From the NCBI GenBank assembly GCA_019828565.1, contig JAHDYR010000062.1, positions 1,054,001 through 1,118,000 on the forward strand: DNA of 64,000 bases, read 5' to 3'. The stretch's first letter is position 1. Each line of letters begins with the position of its first letter. The stretch is from Carpediemonas membranifera (Eukaryota; Fornicata). Below the pieces are notes generated by a model. It saw only the letters and a program-made list of their open reading frames with translations. It was not told the origin of the DNA and searched no databases. A program made the translations under genes and the position numbers. This document shows, in pieces, positions 8,947-17,523 of this stretch.

Positions 8947-10350
8947 CTACTTCCTGAGGGCCCACTGAATCGCCTGGCACACAGGCTGCACAATCCAGGA
9001 GCCGAGCACGCTGCCGAAGTCGCCGATGAAGAGCCAGCCCGAGAAGGCCATGAGGTTGTACTTGAGGCCCACAGTGTCGTCGATGCGGCGGGAGGATGTC
9101 GCGTAGATGGAGCCGTTCCCGAACATGATCAGGAAGCCCGCGAACACGACGAGCTCGGGGATCGACGAGAGCACGAGGAGAATGCCGACGGCGTTCAGCA
9201 TCAGGAACAGCAGCGGGTTGACGCCCTTCAGCGAGTACGTCGCCCGGCGGGAGACGGTGTCCCCGAGGAAGACGCCTAGGGAATATATCGAGAGGTATGT
9301 GCCCTGCGGCATGTCCAGGAAGGGCAGGACGCTAAAGTGCACCGTTGACTTGGGCGGGTAGATGTAAGACACTGCGGCGGGGCAGAAGAGCGTGACGGTG
9401 CACATATTGATGGCCATGGCGACGGCGTTGACCGAGATCTGCGGCACCCAGCGGTGCCACTCCTTGGCGGCGGACAGTAGCAGGCGGGCGTTGCTCTCGT
9501 CGCCGGGGTTATGGATGTAGGGGATGGTGGTGACGTAGACGACGAGGGCGAGGATGAGAACGGCCGAGGCAAACATGTAGATGCACTCAGGGTGGGGGAA
9601 GACGCCGAGGATGAGGAAGCCGACGACCGTGATGGTGTTGACGCCGATGGGGATGCCCTGCACGGTCCAGTATTTGGCAGTCTTCCCGAACGGCGTGGAG
9701 ACACTCATGATAGTCGCCTCGAACGTCCCGATGCCGACGCCGCCGAGTGCATAGGACACGCAGACGAGGGGCAGCGGGGCCTTGCCGGCGGGGAACACGA
9801 AAGCGAAGGTGTTGACCATCGTGCTGAGCAGCATGGCGACGATGGCGATGACTACACGATAGTACGGCGGGACTGGCATGAACAGGAAATTGTGGCCGAT
9901 GCGGAACACCAGGTTGCCGATGAACAGGAAGGAGACGAAGATGCCGAAGAGGTCCTCGAGCAGCTTCGAGGAGTCCGCCCCAACCTGGGCCCGCAGGAAG
10001 CTCTGCAGCCCGAACAGCGTCGCATACCCACTGAACTGGGCGGCTGTGATGATGAAGAACTGCGGCATGGCCCTGGGCTTCACTCCGGGGACAATGCTTT
10101 CATCGCCGTCTTCTGGATCATCAGACGAGCGGAGCTTGCTATTCTCCGGGAGAAGAGATCTGTCCTCCCAGTTATCCTCGTCGCCGTACCCGAAATCAAC
10201 GCTGATGTCCGTAAGTTGGCTGACGTTTTGCAGATCCCCGTTAGTGGAGCCATACTCCGATGCCTCGCTCCCATCCCTGTACGAATCCGCCTCAAACACG
10301 TTTGAATGGAACACAGCTGTCTTTGGCGTGTTTAGCGCATAGCTATCCAT
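8947..10350 (-). CDS. Polytopic membrane transporter, MFS/ENT-like
   Basis: 467 aa from ATG 10350. The first ~100 residues are acidic and polar (DEDNWEDRSLLPENSKLRSSDDPEDGDES), a cytosolic tail. About 11 hydrophobic helices follow, including a run near AQFSGYATLFGLQSFL, another at VVIAIVAMLLSTMVNTFAFVF, and late helices around LLFLMLNAVGILLVLSSIPELVVFAGFLIMFG. The layout fits an equilibrative nucleoside transporter or another MFS-superfamily carrier, but no signature settles the substrate. The frame stays open upstream of the ATG into a 58-bp duplicated fragment, so the longer start is rejected. Confidence 0.6.
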   Translation of the reverse strand: MDSYALNTPKTAVFHSNVFEADSYRDGSEASEYGSTNGDLQNVSQLTDISVDFGYGDEDNWEDRSLLPENSKLRSSDDPEDGDESIVPGVKPRAMPQFFIITAAQFSGYATLFGLQSFLRAQVGADSSKLLEDLFGIFVSFLFIGNLVFRIGHNFLFMPVPPYYRVVIAIVAMLLSTMVNTFAFVFPAGKAPLPLVCVSYALGGVGIGTFEATIMSVSTPFGKTAKYWTVQGIPIGVNTITVVGFLILGVFPHPECIYMFASAVLILALVVYVTTIPYIHNPGDESNARLLLSAAKEWHRWVPQISVNAVAMAINMCTVTLFCPAAVSYIYPPKSTVHFSVLPFLDMPQGTYLSIYSLGVFLGDTVSRRATYSLKGVNPLLFLMLNAVGILLVLSSIPELVVFAGFLIMFGNGSIYATSSRRIDDTVGLKYNLMAFSGWLFIGDFGSVLGSWIVQPVCQAIQWALRK

Positions 10351-10425
10351 CGTACTAGCGCCAAGATCAGCCGTGGGCCGAGTGCACTTTTGGGCTCGAC
10401 GCTGAAGGACGCAGTTGGACCACCG

Positions 10426-10483
10426 CGGTGTCATCCGGGGGTGTCTGGGGCCCATCGGAGTCGGAAAGCTCCGAGTCAACCGT
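10426..10483. repeat. 58-bp duplicated fragment of the gene at 12199..13155
   Basis: This spacer segment matches 12381..12438 at 57 of 58 bases, in the same orientation. The source copy lies inside a coding region (acidic TVDSELSDSDGPQTPPDDT). The copy here sits in the short spacer between the transporter start and the NEK-like gene end. The single mismatch is C/A in TCGGACAGCT versus TCGGAAAGCT. Confidence 0.85.
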
Positions 10484-10511
10484 CGACGCACTTGGACAAT
10501 GTTGTTGCTTA

Positions 10512-11426
10512 TCAGACCGCGCTCTGATCCTTCGGCGGGGTGAGGGCCACGAGGTAGCGCTTCATCATGGGATACTGGAACACGTCATCCAGCCGGGGTC
10601 GGCGGTCGGGAGCCTTGGTCAACATGCTTGTGATGAGGTTCTTGAGGCCCTCTGAGACGTGTGTGATGTGCCGAGGGAACCGGATGTCTTTGTCCAGAAT
10701 CTGACGGTACAGCGCCATCTGTGTGTTGTTCCGTGGGACAAAGGGGGCCCGCAGGAAGCACATCTCGTACAAGCAGGCCCCGATGGCCCACACATCGACC
10801 TTGCTGTCATAGGCCTGCCCGCTGATGATCTCGGGCGCCTGGTACAGGGGCGTCCCGCACTGCGTCCTGGCCATGGTCTCCTGCTTTAAGATGCGGCCGA
10901 GACCCATGTTAGCGACCTTGATGTCGCCCGCTTTGGTGACCATGATGTTGGCAGGCTTCAGATCTCGGTGGAGGATGTTGCGGCTGTGCATGTTGTGGAG
11001 TGCGAGGCATATCTGAACGAGCCAGCGCCAGATCTGGTCCTCGGGGATGACCTCGTGTGCCCGCCGCTTGGTCTCCAAGATCGTGCTCAGGTCGTGGCCG
11101 TCGATGTACTCCATCACAATGTACAGGTGCTTCTGCCAGATGGCGCTGTCGAAGTGGCGGACGACGTTGGGGTGGTTCAGGCGCCTCATGACCCGGACCT
11201 CGTTTGACGCACGGGACTGCTCCTTCTCAGACATTGTAGCGGTGTCGTAGGGCACCATCTTGATTGCTACCTTTGTTCCTGGTTCTAGTTCTACTTCAGA
11301 GCCTGTTATGGGGCCGCGTGGCTTGATCACACTCGCGAGGAAGACTTGGCCGAATGCGCCTTTGCCAAGAATCGCTTCTGGTTGATATTCGTATCTGGTC
11401 GAAAGAATAACACCGTTTCCTGCCAT
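10512..11426 (-). CDS. NEK-like protein kinase with altered DFG (probable pseudokinase)
   Basis: 304 aa from ATG 11426; the frame is open further upstream but without an ATG. Full kinase domain. The glycine loop is LGKGAFGQVFLA, the VAIK lysine is in KVAIKMV, and the hinge is YIVMEYIDGHDL. The catalytic loop ILHRDLKPANI is intact, as is the APE motif in QAPEIISG. The order and the HRDLKPANI/APE context match NIMA-related kinases. The metal-binding DFG motif is replaced by NMG (KVANMGLGRIL where NEKs have KLGDFGIAR). With Asp replaced by Asn, normal catalysis is unlikely. NEKs act on microtubule organisation and the flagellar cycle, and fornicates carry many inactive members. The domain fills the gene; there is no extra C-terminal region. 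Confidence 0.85.
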   Translation of the reverse strand: MAGNGVILSTRYEYQPEAILGKGAFGQVFLASVIKPRGPITGSEVELEPGTKVAIKMVPYDTATMSEKEQSRASNEVRVMRRLNHPNVVRHFDSAIWQKHLYIVMEYIDGHDLSTILETKRRAHEVIPEDQIWRWLVQICLALHNMHSRNILHRDLKPANIMVTKAGDIKVANMGLGRILKQETMARTQCGTPLYQAPEIISGQAYDSKVDVWAIGACLYEMCFLRAPFVPRNNTQMALYRQILDKDIRFPRHITHVSEGLKNLITSMLTKAPDRRPRLDDVFQYPMMKRYLVALTPPKDQSAV

Positions 11427-12198
11427 CAGGCCATCATCTTCCACCGCAAACGACTGTGACTCCAAAGATTGTGACTCGAGTTATGTATTCCGATTTATCT
11501 TCATGTAAACAGCTGGCACAGGCCGACAGCTCGACTGGGAGGAGCTCCAGGCTGAACATTCCCAGCTTGACACTTGTCCACTTGTCGTACACCAGGAGGG
11601 TAGCGGACATGAGGGCATCAGCCATGGTAAGGGCGATCTTGCGGGCAGAGATGCGGAATCTGGCTGCGGACGCGTTAAGGTAGGCCTCGACTTTCGTGAC
11701 GGACCGGATGATGTTGACGCTGTCGGGGCGTCGGGGTTCACTACGGTGAGGTTGAGGCGGTAGAGGGCATACTGCTTCACCTTATTCTCAACCTCCCTCT
11801 CTTTATGTAATTTACGAATTTATCCGTGTCTTTACATACTGCTGCATATCTACATCCGACCAGCCGGGGCCACTCCTGAAGGAGGACCTTGTCCCACGGC
11901 AGCACACTTTATGTGTGCAACACAGAATGCATTTCCTTCCTTCAATACTTGTCAGGGTCTCTCGAGCAGAATGTGTGTGTTTTATGTCCATTCAGCTTAT
12001 ATAATCTTCCTTGACCCTTGTCCAGCGTGTCCATCTCTTGGGGGATTTTCGTCGTAGTCCATCACAAGTCACACCTCCACTCTCCTTAGCCCGGCCGAGC
12101 AAGCCGCCAGTTGGACCGGTAGCCACCTTGACTGTGGCCCAATGCCCCCGTGCCCCACGTACATGGTACACACTCCGATTGATCATTTACCGAAGATC
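11427..12198. other. Intergenic, about 770 nt
   Basis: Spacer between two minus-strand genes. Its first ~420 nt carry the frameshifted relic described separately. The rest (about 11850-12198) is less G/C-biased and has no open frame of note, no tRNA box and no recognised element. Confidence 0.45.
11480..11847 (-). pseudogene. Decayed protein-coding relic with frame breaks
   Basis: Read on the minus strand, consecutive frames each look like protein. An early part MQQYVKTR is followed in another frame by LHKEREVENKVKQYALYR, LNLTVVNPDA, and then by VNIIRSVTKVEAYLNASA in a third frame, continuing to ALMSATLLVYDKWTSVKL. At least two frame changes separate them, one at a local GCCCCGAC/CCGAC near-repeat. 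I could not explain the changes with mini-introns of the usual type. Composition is that of a helical protein. No parent gene is recognised and none is in the window. It could instead be chance coding-like sequence. Confidence 0.4.
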
Positions 12199-13155
12199 CT
12201 AACTCGAGGGCTGCAGCTCAGCCGCGAGCTCGGCTTGCCCTACAATGCCACCCATGTCCGCTGAGGCCGCCTGGACGACATCGATGGGCTGTGTCGCAGT
12301 CGACAGGGATGTCCCGAACACAAGCGGCGAGTCGGGCGGGCTCGTCACGTCCAGCCCGTCTACGTCGAACATCAGCTCGACGGTGTCATCCGGGGGTGTC
12401 TGGGGCCCATCGGAGTCGGACAGCTCCGAGTCAACCGTGATGACGTCCGCGTCAGGCTCATCTGGCAGCGGCGACCGCTGCCAACCAAGTGACGCCGTGA
12501 TGGGTACCGGTCCCTCATCCAGGATGTCGTCCGCTGCTTGGATCGGGGGCGGGGCGTCTGCCTGCAGGTTTACGAACGCCCTGGGCCGGGTGCTCGACTC
12601 GATGTGTTTGGCGATGAGCTGGTAGGCACTTGTCTGCATACCACGTACCGCCTCCTGGTATTCCGCGGTCAGTTTCGCCTTGAGCTCGGACACCTGCTGT
12701 GCATAGGACTCCTTGAGGGCCCTGGAGTGCTCGAGGACGGCCGTCTGCAGCTGTCGGTCGAGCATGCGTGTCTCGGAGTGAACGGCCTCTGGGTCAACTG
12801 GGTCATTAGAGACCATCTGGCTCCACGCCATGTCGATCTTGAATAGCGGCGACCATGTTGGCGACGCCTTGGCTGCCCGGAGGTCGTCGTCGGACTTCAG
12901 GTCGTCTGCGACAAAGAATGAGTCTTCCGCATCGTTGAAGTGGATGAGGCAGAGTGTGTGGCAGTGCGTGCAGACGTACGTGGTGTGTTGCTTTCCCTCG
13001 TCTGGCCCCGATGCGATCGTCTCAATCTGCTTCGCCAGGAAGGGCGTCAGTTGGCACTGAATCGAAACACCCCGTACTGGATTAACCTTAAGTTCCCTCT
13101 GGTTATTCGATGGGCCTACGAATGTTATCCTGGGGCTCTCAACGTCGTCGGACAT
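12199..13155 (-). CDS. Hypothetical protein with CxxC motif and acidic tail
   Basis: 318 aa from ATG 13155. I do not recognise it. The N-terminal third has a beta-rich stretch (PRITFVGPSNNQRELKVNPVRG) and a CxxC pair, YVCTHCHTLCLIHF, that could bind a metal. A central helix (LDRQLQTAVLEHSRALKESYAQQVSELKAKL) is probably coiled coil. The C-terminal 120 residues are acidic and Pro/Ser-rich (VDSELSDSDGPQTPPDD). A 58-bp piece of this acidic region is duplicated in the spacer at 10426..10483. Confidence 0.6.
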   Translation of the reverse strand: MSDDVESPRITFVGPSNNQRELKVNPVRGVSIQCQLTPFLAKQIETIASGPDEGKQHTTYVCTHCHTLCLIHFNDAEDSFFVADDLKSDDDLRAAKASPTWSPLFKIDMAWSQMVSNDPVDPEAVHSETRMLDRQLQTAVLEHSRALKESYAQQVSELKAKLTAEYQEAVRGMQTSAYQLIAKHIESSTRPRAFVNLQADAPPPIQAADDILDEGPVPITASLGWQRSPLPDEPDADVITVDSELSDSDGPQTPPDDTVELMFDVDGLDVTSPPDSPLVFGTSLSTATQPIDVVQAASADMGGIVGQAELAAELQPSS

Positions 13156-13383
13156 GCAGCTCTTCACCGCGACACTATATGAGGTATAAGAAGGGAAACG
13201 TACTTAAAACAACGGCAGTAGCCAATACCAATCGAGTCCGAACGGCAAAAATCGGCTTGGTCGCCTTGCATTCGGGTTCTCGGCTCTCTGGGCCGGCATA
13301 TACATTGCTCAGTTGCCCTCATGTAATTCCAGTAAATCGCGCTGAGACGACTATTGTTGCTTTATTGGGCTGGGGCCCATACT

Positions 13384-15651
13384 CTACACGCTGCTCGCCT
13401 CCTGCTCGACCACCTCCCCAAAGCCCTCGGGAGTGTCTGGAAGACTCAGCAGTTCATCCTCGGGCGCCTCGGGGCTGGATAACTCGGCCGCCGCGGCGGG
13501 GATCTTGACCGGAGCCTGTGGGGTCCCGAGTTGTGAGATCTGGCGGGCGACGTCCTCGTCCCGCTCCCGCCCTTGGGCCATGTAGCCCTCGTACTCGGTC
13601 CGAACACGGGACAGCTCCTTCCGCTCCTGCTCAATCGCCGCCCGCATCTGCTCGACGGTGTGAGCCGCCGTGCGCTGGGCCTGGACGACGTCGTACTCCG
13701 CCTTGGCCGCCCGCTGCTGGGCGCCCGCCAACTCGAGCTTCAGTGCCGTGACCAGCACCGTTGCATCGGCACACTCTCCCTCGTCCCCGAGGGCGTCCTG
13801 GGCCGTCTTCACCGCCTGTGTGAGGGCCTCGTTGGCGCTGCGGGTGCTCTCGATCGTCGTCGAAAGATCCCCCAGCCGGCGCTCGGCGACACCGACCTGC
13901 CGCTCGAGCTGCTGCCGCTTGTCCTCGAGCACGTCGAGTGCGGCCCGCTGCCCCTCCTGCCTGAGCCAGGCATCGTCGTTCCCCTCTCCGAGGACCCTAC
14001 TCCGTCGGTCGAGCTCTTTCTCCCGCTCGTCGAGCTCGAGCTGCCGTGCCGTAGCGTGCCTGAGCATGCCTGCGATGGAGTCCTCTGCGGTCTTGGTCTG
14101 GTCGAGTCGGGCACGCAACTCGGACTCCCGGTCGGTGATGTCGTACAGGCGGTCGGCGTACTTCCTGTCGTACCGCTGCAGCTCCATGTGGTCCCGCTTG
14201 AGCCGCTGGTACTGGTACTCCCACTTGAGACACTCCCGGTCCCTGCTGGCGAACTGGACCTTCAGTTCATCCACCTGTCGCTCGGCGTCCTCCCGGTACC
14301 GCTCGGCGATGTCCGCATCCCGGGTCCGCTGGGCGTACTGCTTCTGTAGCCGCACGTTGGCTTCCCTGATGGCGAGCTCGACGTCGCTGGCATCCTCGAG
14401 CTGCTGACGCTGCTTGTCGACGGTCGCCTGCAGCTCGGCCTTGTCCTCCTTAAGCTGCTCGATCTTTCCCTCGAGCCGCTTGACCTCCTCCAGGGCCTGC
14501 TCGCGCTTGGTGACCATGTCGTGCCACGCCATTGTCGTCTGGGTCGACGCGCACGGCCGTCTCAGAGCTTCACTCTGATCGTGCTCGTACGTCGCAATAA
14601 GCGACTGGTAGTGGCGCTTGTCGAACCGCGCGTCGTCCGAGATTTTGAGCACGGCCGCTTCGAGCGACTGCTTTGTGCTCTCGAGCTCCTCGACTTGGAG
14701 CTGGGTCTCGTCCAGCTGGCCCATCACAGCCGTCAGCTCGGACCTGGTGCTGCTCAGCGCCTGCTGGGCCCGCTCGGACTCCACCACGCGCGTCTTCAGC
14801 GCCTGCACAGATGTCAGACGGCTCTGGGAACGGCGACGCAGCTTCTCGAGCTCCCGGCGCTGGGGCTCGAAGCCTTCGACCTTTTTGGTCAGCTCGGCGA
14901 CCTGCTTGCTGAGCTTGCGGTTAGCCTGGCACACGGAGTCGAAGTCCCGCTTGATGTCGTCGGTCGGCATGTACCGTAGGACAGACATCGACGGCGACCG
15001 GGTCGTGGAGGCCGTCATCGCAGAGGAACGGAGACGGGGCGAGTTCCTCACACCCGCCGTGGTGCTAGGACGGGCGGGAGCGGGGAACGTGTGCGCGAGG
15101 GGCGAATCCGCGGGGGATTGCAGGAAGCGGCGGGACCGGGCGTGGGAAGTCTCGGCGGGACCCAGGCCGAACACGGTCTGCAGCATGTTGTTGGCGATGC
15201 GCTGCAGCATGGCGCCCGTGAACAGCCGCTGCCTGTCGGGCATGAGGGTGTAGTAGTTCAAGTGGTGCAGCACCGTGTCGAGCAGCGCCGACCGGTGCCG
15301 GCTCGGCAACTGGGGTACAGGACTCATAGGCGCCGACCCTGGCATGTCTGGTGTCCGGATAGGGGTCAGAGCGCCAGTCGAGAGGCGGGACGGTGTGTGC
15401 GGTGTTGGTGGCGCGGTCACATCACGCACAGACGCCGCTGGAGAGTCTAATTGTACACTAGCATCCAAGTTTGCCGCCGAAATCACCTTGACTATGTCGA
15501 TTGCAAGGCCACGAACTGTCGTATTCACAAAGGATGCCTTATCTTCCAAAAAACGAGTGTACTCGAACTTAGGCCCCCTGGTTTTGGTATATTGATTGCA
15601 GAATTCCGGTTCCAAGCACTCTACAAGCGCTTGAAAGATGGAGGACGACAT
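13384..15651 (-). CDS. Large coiled-coil protein
   Basis: 755 aa from the first in-frame ATG at 15651. The frame is open to about 15768 but without ATG, so a 5' exon joined by a mini-intron is possible (a CACACAG acceptor lies near 15679). Residues 1-90 are a compact helical segment (MSSSIFQALVECLEPEFCNQY). Next comes a Ser/Pro linker. From about residue 230 there is an almost continuous coiled coil to residue ~715, rich in Glu, Arg, Gln and Leu heptads (KLSKQVAELTKKVEGFEPQR onward). The tail is acidic. This is typical of a cytoskeletal, basal-body or golgin-like scaffold; no family is recognised. Confidence 0.7.
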   Translation of the reverse strand: MSSSIFQALVECLEPEFCNQYTKTRGPKFEYTRFLEDKASFVNTTVRGLAIDIVKVISAANLDASVQLDSPAASVRDVTAPPTPHTPSRLSTGALTPIRTPDMPGSAPMSPVPQLPSRHRSALLDTVLHHLNYYTLMPDRQRLFTGAMLQRIANNMLQTVFGLGPAETSHARSRRFLQSPADSPLAHTFPAPARPSTTAGVRNSPRLRSSAMTASTTRSPSMSVLRYMPTDDIKRDFDSVCQANRKLSKQVAELTKKVEGFEPQRRELEKLRRRSQSRLTSVQALKTRVVESERAQQALSSTRSELTAVMGQLDETQLQVEELESTKQSLEAAVLKISDDARFDKRHYQSLIATYEHDQSEALRRPCASTQTTMAWHDMVTKREQALEEVKRLEGKIEQLKEDKAELQATVDKQRQQLEDASDVELAIREANVRLQKQYAQRTRDADIAERYREDAERQVDELKVQFASRDRECLKWEYQYQRLKRDHMELQRYDRKYADRLYDITDRESELRARLDQTKTAEDSIAGMLRHATARQLELDEREKELDRRSRVLGEGNDDAWLRQEGQRAALDVLEDKRQQLERQVGVAERRLGDLSTTIESTRSANEALTQAVKTAQDALGDEGECADATVLVTALKLELAGAQQRAAKAEYDVVQAQRTAAHTVEQMRAAIEQERKELSRVRTEYEGYMAQGRERDEDVARQISQLGTPQAPVKIPAAAAELSSPEAPEDELLSLPDTPEGFGEVVEQEASSV

Positions 15652-15682
15652 TCGCTCCAACTGTTGCGAAAACTTTCTGTGT

Positions 15683-15714
15683 GACGCGCAGGATAAGAAT
15701 TGTTGAGTCCAAAA
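15683..15714 (+). repeat. Direct repeat copy A, ~32 nt
   Basis: Shares CGCGCAGGA and GAATTGTTGAGTC in the same order and spacing with the copy near 16410..16441, with about three mismatches. The two copies lie either side of the Fanzor-like stub. Confidence 0.6.
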
Positions 15715-15783
15715 CACAGTGATCCGAGCAGCATCAGGATCGCAGTGTGGTTCATCATACTCTATCAATCATGCGCAGCATAT

Positions 15784-15803
15784 CACGCGCGCTGCAGCGC
15801 GTG
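15784..15803. repeat. Hairpin downstream of the Fanzor-like stub
   Basis: CACGCGC / GCGCGTG, a 7-bp stem with a 6-nt GCTGCA loop. It lies about 20 nt beyond the stop of the stub, on its 3' side. Its role is unknown. Confidence 0.55.
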
Positions 15804-15821
15804 CTTGCTCAACTTAGCAAG

Positions 15822-16154
15822 TTAATGATAGCGAGGAAGAGCACCTCTCTGGGAGTCGTAGTGGAAAGGAGATTGCTCTATCTGATCTGAAGTTGCATCG
15901 AAGGTGCACCAAAGGATGTTCTCGCTGGCGCTCTTATCTCGGTGAGAGAGATTGAGAAGTATGTCTCTCTGCTCGGGATGCCGACGTAGCCGTTCAACGC
16001 GCCATGGAGCTCCCTCGCACGCGGGATTCTGGCAGCGCATGGTGCGGTGTGTGTGCACCACACGTCTGAAGTGTGCTTTGCAGTATGGGCACACGATGGA
16101 AGTGCGGAATTCCGAGACCATCGTGACAGTCACGACGACGTTGTGCCGGAGCAT
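15822..16154 (-). pseudogene. C-terminal remnant of a Fanzor/TnpB-type RNA-guided nuclease
   Basis: An open frame of about 110 codons carries, in order: a beta strand and SEFRTS, the motif preceding the zinc ribbon; CPYC and RCQNPAC, the two zinc-ribbon knuckles; and HRDKSASENIL, the RuvC-III-like motif RDxxAxxNI. This order and spacing is the C-terminal end of TnpB/Fanzor nucleases, the transposon-borne relatives of Cas12. The stretch between the second knuckle and the RD motif (about 28 residues) is longer than usual. An in-frame stop lies just upstream (WWKAVVI... begins after TAG), and no N-terminal half, WED or RuvC-I region is visible. I therefore read it as a 5'-truncated fossil. A functional small zinc-ribbon protein is an alternative. 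Confidence 0.6.
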
Positions 16155-16409
16155 GATGACAACCGCTTTCCACCACTAGTGTCTCTCACAACAGACTAAG
16201 ATGACGAAGACGACGACGACATGAGCTTCAGACGCCGGCAATGGACGACAGATGAGCGCGTAACAGACGAGCACAGACGCGAAAGAAGACAGCAGCGTTC
16301 GACACAGACGATGGACGACAGACGACGCATCTTTTCGTGCAGACCGACGACTGAAAGCACGACAGACCGATGGCACAGACGAGGGCTGAAGTAGGTGAGT
16401 GGAGGTAGT

Positions 16410-16441
16410 GTGCCGCGCAGGAATAGAATTGTTGAGTCTAC
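16410..16441 (+). repeat. Direct repeat copy B, ~32 nt
   Basis: Partner of the copy at 15683..15714 (same orientation, about 730 bp away). Confidence 0.6.
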
Positions 16442-16577
16442 CAACCACTTTCTGGACCAACTAAACTGCACCTTCCATCTGATGACCGAATGACCTTGTG
16501 AGCCCCTCGGCATCCCTCCACTGAAGCTACCCGGGTCGTGGAGCGGTCTAATCGACACAGAAATTTTTTACGCAAAA

Positions 16578-17420
16578 ATGCAGCATCCATCGCATCGGAA
16601 CGAAGGGCATATGACGCGTCCAAGCACGGCATACGCTAGCACATCGCGAAATGTTGGATCTCGGCCTTCTGGATCTTCATTTAAGAACGAGAGGCCAATT
16701 AGCCGGCAGCAGCCCCCCATGGTCGACGGCGGACGAGATCACCGACAGATAGGCAACCAAGGGCGCCGCATGCAGTCCCATGGTGCAGGGGAAGAAGAGT
16801 ACATGGACATAACAAGGGTTCCGTGTGAGTTCTGCGGCCGGAAGTTTGCTGAGGACCGCATCGAACGCCACATGAACACATGCGCCAAGCGGACGGACAA
16901 GAAGCGCCAAGTCTTCGACAGTTCGAAGCAACGCCAGACTTCAGAAGACGCAGATGACAAGCCGACCAAGCCGAAGCCCGCCCAGCGTCGCCCAGCGTCA
17001 GCCGGCCCAAGACCGACCAGGCAGGCCAAGCCGCCGCGCCCCGAACCGGAGAGGACTGAGACTAGACAGTCGCCTCCTCTGCCCGCCCAGCGGCAGACGA
17101 CGTCGCCCCCGATCCCGACGCTCATGGGCAAAGCCCGCGGCCCCAGCCCCATGCAGCTCGATGACAGCCCGCCCCGTCACCCCCAGCGCCCAGCGCATGA
17201 GGAGCGTGCGCCCTCTAGGCCTGTGGAACAGCGGCAGGCGAGACCGGTAGTGGCTCAGCGCCCCCGGGTTGCAGCAGCGCCCCTGCAGCCCGAGTATACT
17301 GAGCGGCCGACTGGGCCGATGACGTTCTGCCCGTTCTGCGGTGTGCGGTTCGTGGAGTTCGCGGAGTTCTGCTGCCACTGTGGAGCGGGAAGAATGGATT
17401 ATTCCGCCTTGTACGAATAA
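16578..17420 (+). CDS. ZC2HC-type zinc-finger protein (ZC2HC1-like)
   Basis: 280 aa from ATG 16578. One C2HC finger, VPCEFCGRKFAEDRIERHMNTC, followed by AKRTDKKRQVFDSSKQR, is the conserved ZC2HC1 core. A long Pro/Arg/Gln-rich disordered region follows. The end carries a double CxxC unit (FCPFCGVRF...FCCHCGAGRMDYSALYE), a zinc-ribbon-like tail not usual for the family. ZC2HC1 proteins are often found in ciliated organisms, but function is poorly known. The stop codon lies inside an AATAAA. The next gene starts about 100 nt downstream on the same strand. Confidence 0.75.
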   Translation: MQHPSHRNEGHMTRPSTAYASTSRNVGSRPSGSSFKNERPISRQQPPMVDGGRDHRQIGNQGRRMQSHGAGEEEYMDITRVPCEFCGRKFAEDRIERHMNTCAKRTDKKRQVFDSSKQRQTSEDADDKPTKPKPAQRRPASAGPRPTRQAKPPRPEPERTETRQSPPLPAQRQTTSPPIPTLMGKARGPSPMQLDDSPPRHPQRPAHEERAPSRPVEQRQARPVVAQRPRVAAAPLQPEYTERPTGPMTFCPFCGVRFVEFAEFCCHCGAGRMDYSALYE

Positions 17421-17421
17421 A
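17416..17421 (+). terminator. Poly(A) signal overlapping the ZC2HC stop
   Basis: AATAAA in TACGAATAAAC; its TAA is the stop codon. Confidence 0.6.
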
Positions 17422-17523
17422 CTACCTTAGCATTGCCCAATGCTACTCTTCCTTCCGTCTTTAAGCTCGACCGCGATCCGACTCACGAACCCGATCTCGA
17501 GGAAACTCGGAACGCCTTTGAGA

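Larger units (their letters stand above)
15652..16577. other. Intergenic, about 925 nt, holding a mobile-element remnant
   Basis: Between the divergent starts of the coiled-coil gene and the ZC2HC gene. It holds a hairpin at 15784..15803, a Fanzor-like stub at 15822..16154 and a CGTCTGTC-rich stretch. An imperfect 32-nt direct repeat (15683..15714 and 16410..16441) brackets them. One 58-codon plus-strand ORF in the repeat-rich stretch (from ATG ~16221) is Arg-rich and probably not a gene. Confidence 0.5.

Noticed and set aside
9511-10305. 264-codon frame antisense to the transporter
   Set aside because: Acidic, Asp/Glu-rich shadow of the transporter's hydrophobic helices.
16221-16400. 58-codon Arg-rich ORF in the CGTCTGTC-rich stretch
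   Set aside because: The sequence is a degenerate short repeat; the peptide is a by-product of it, with no core or motif.
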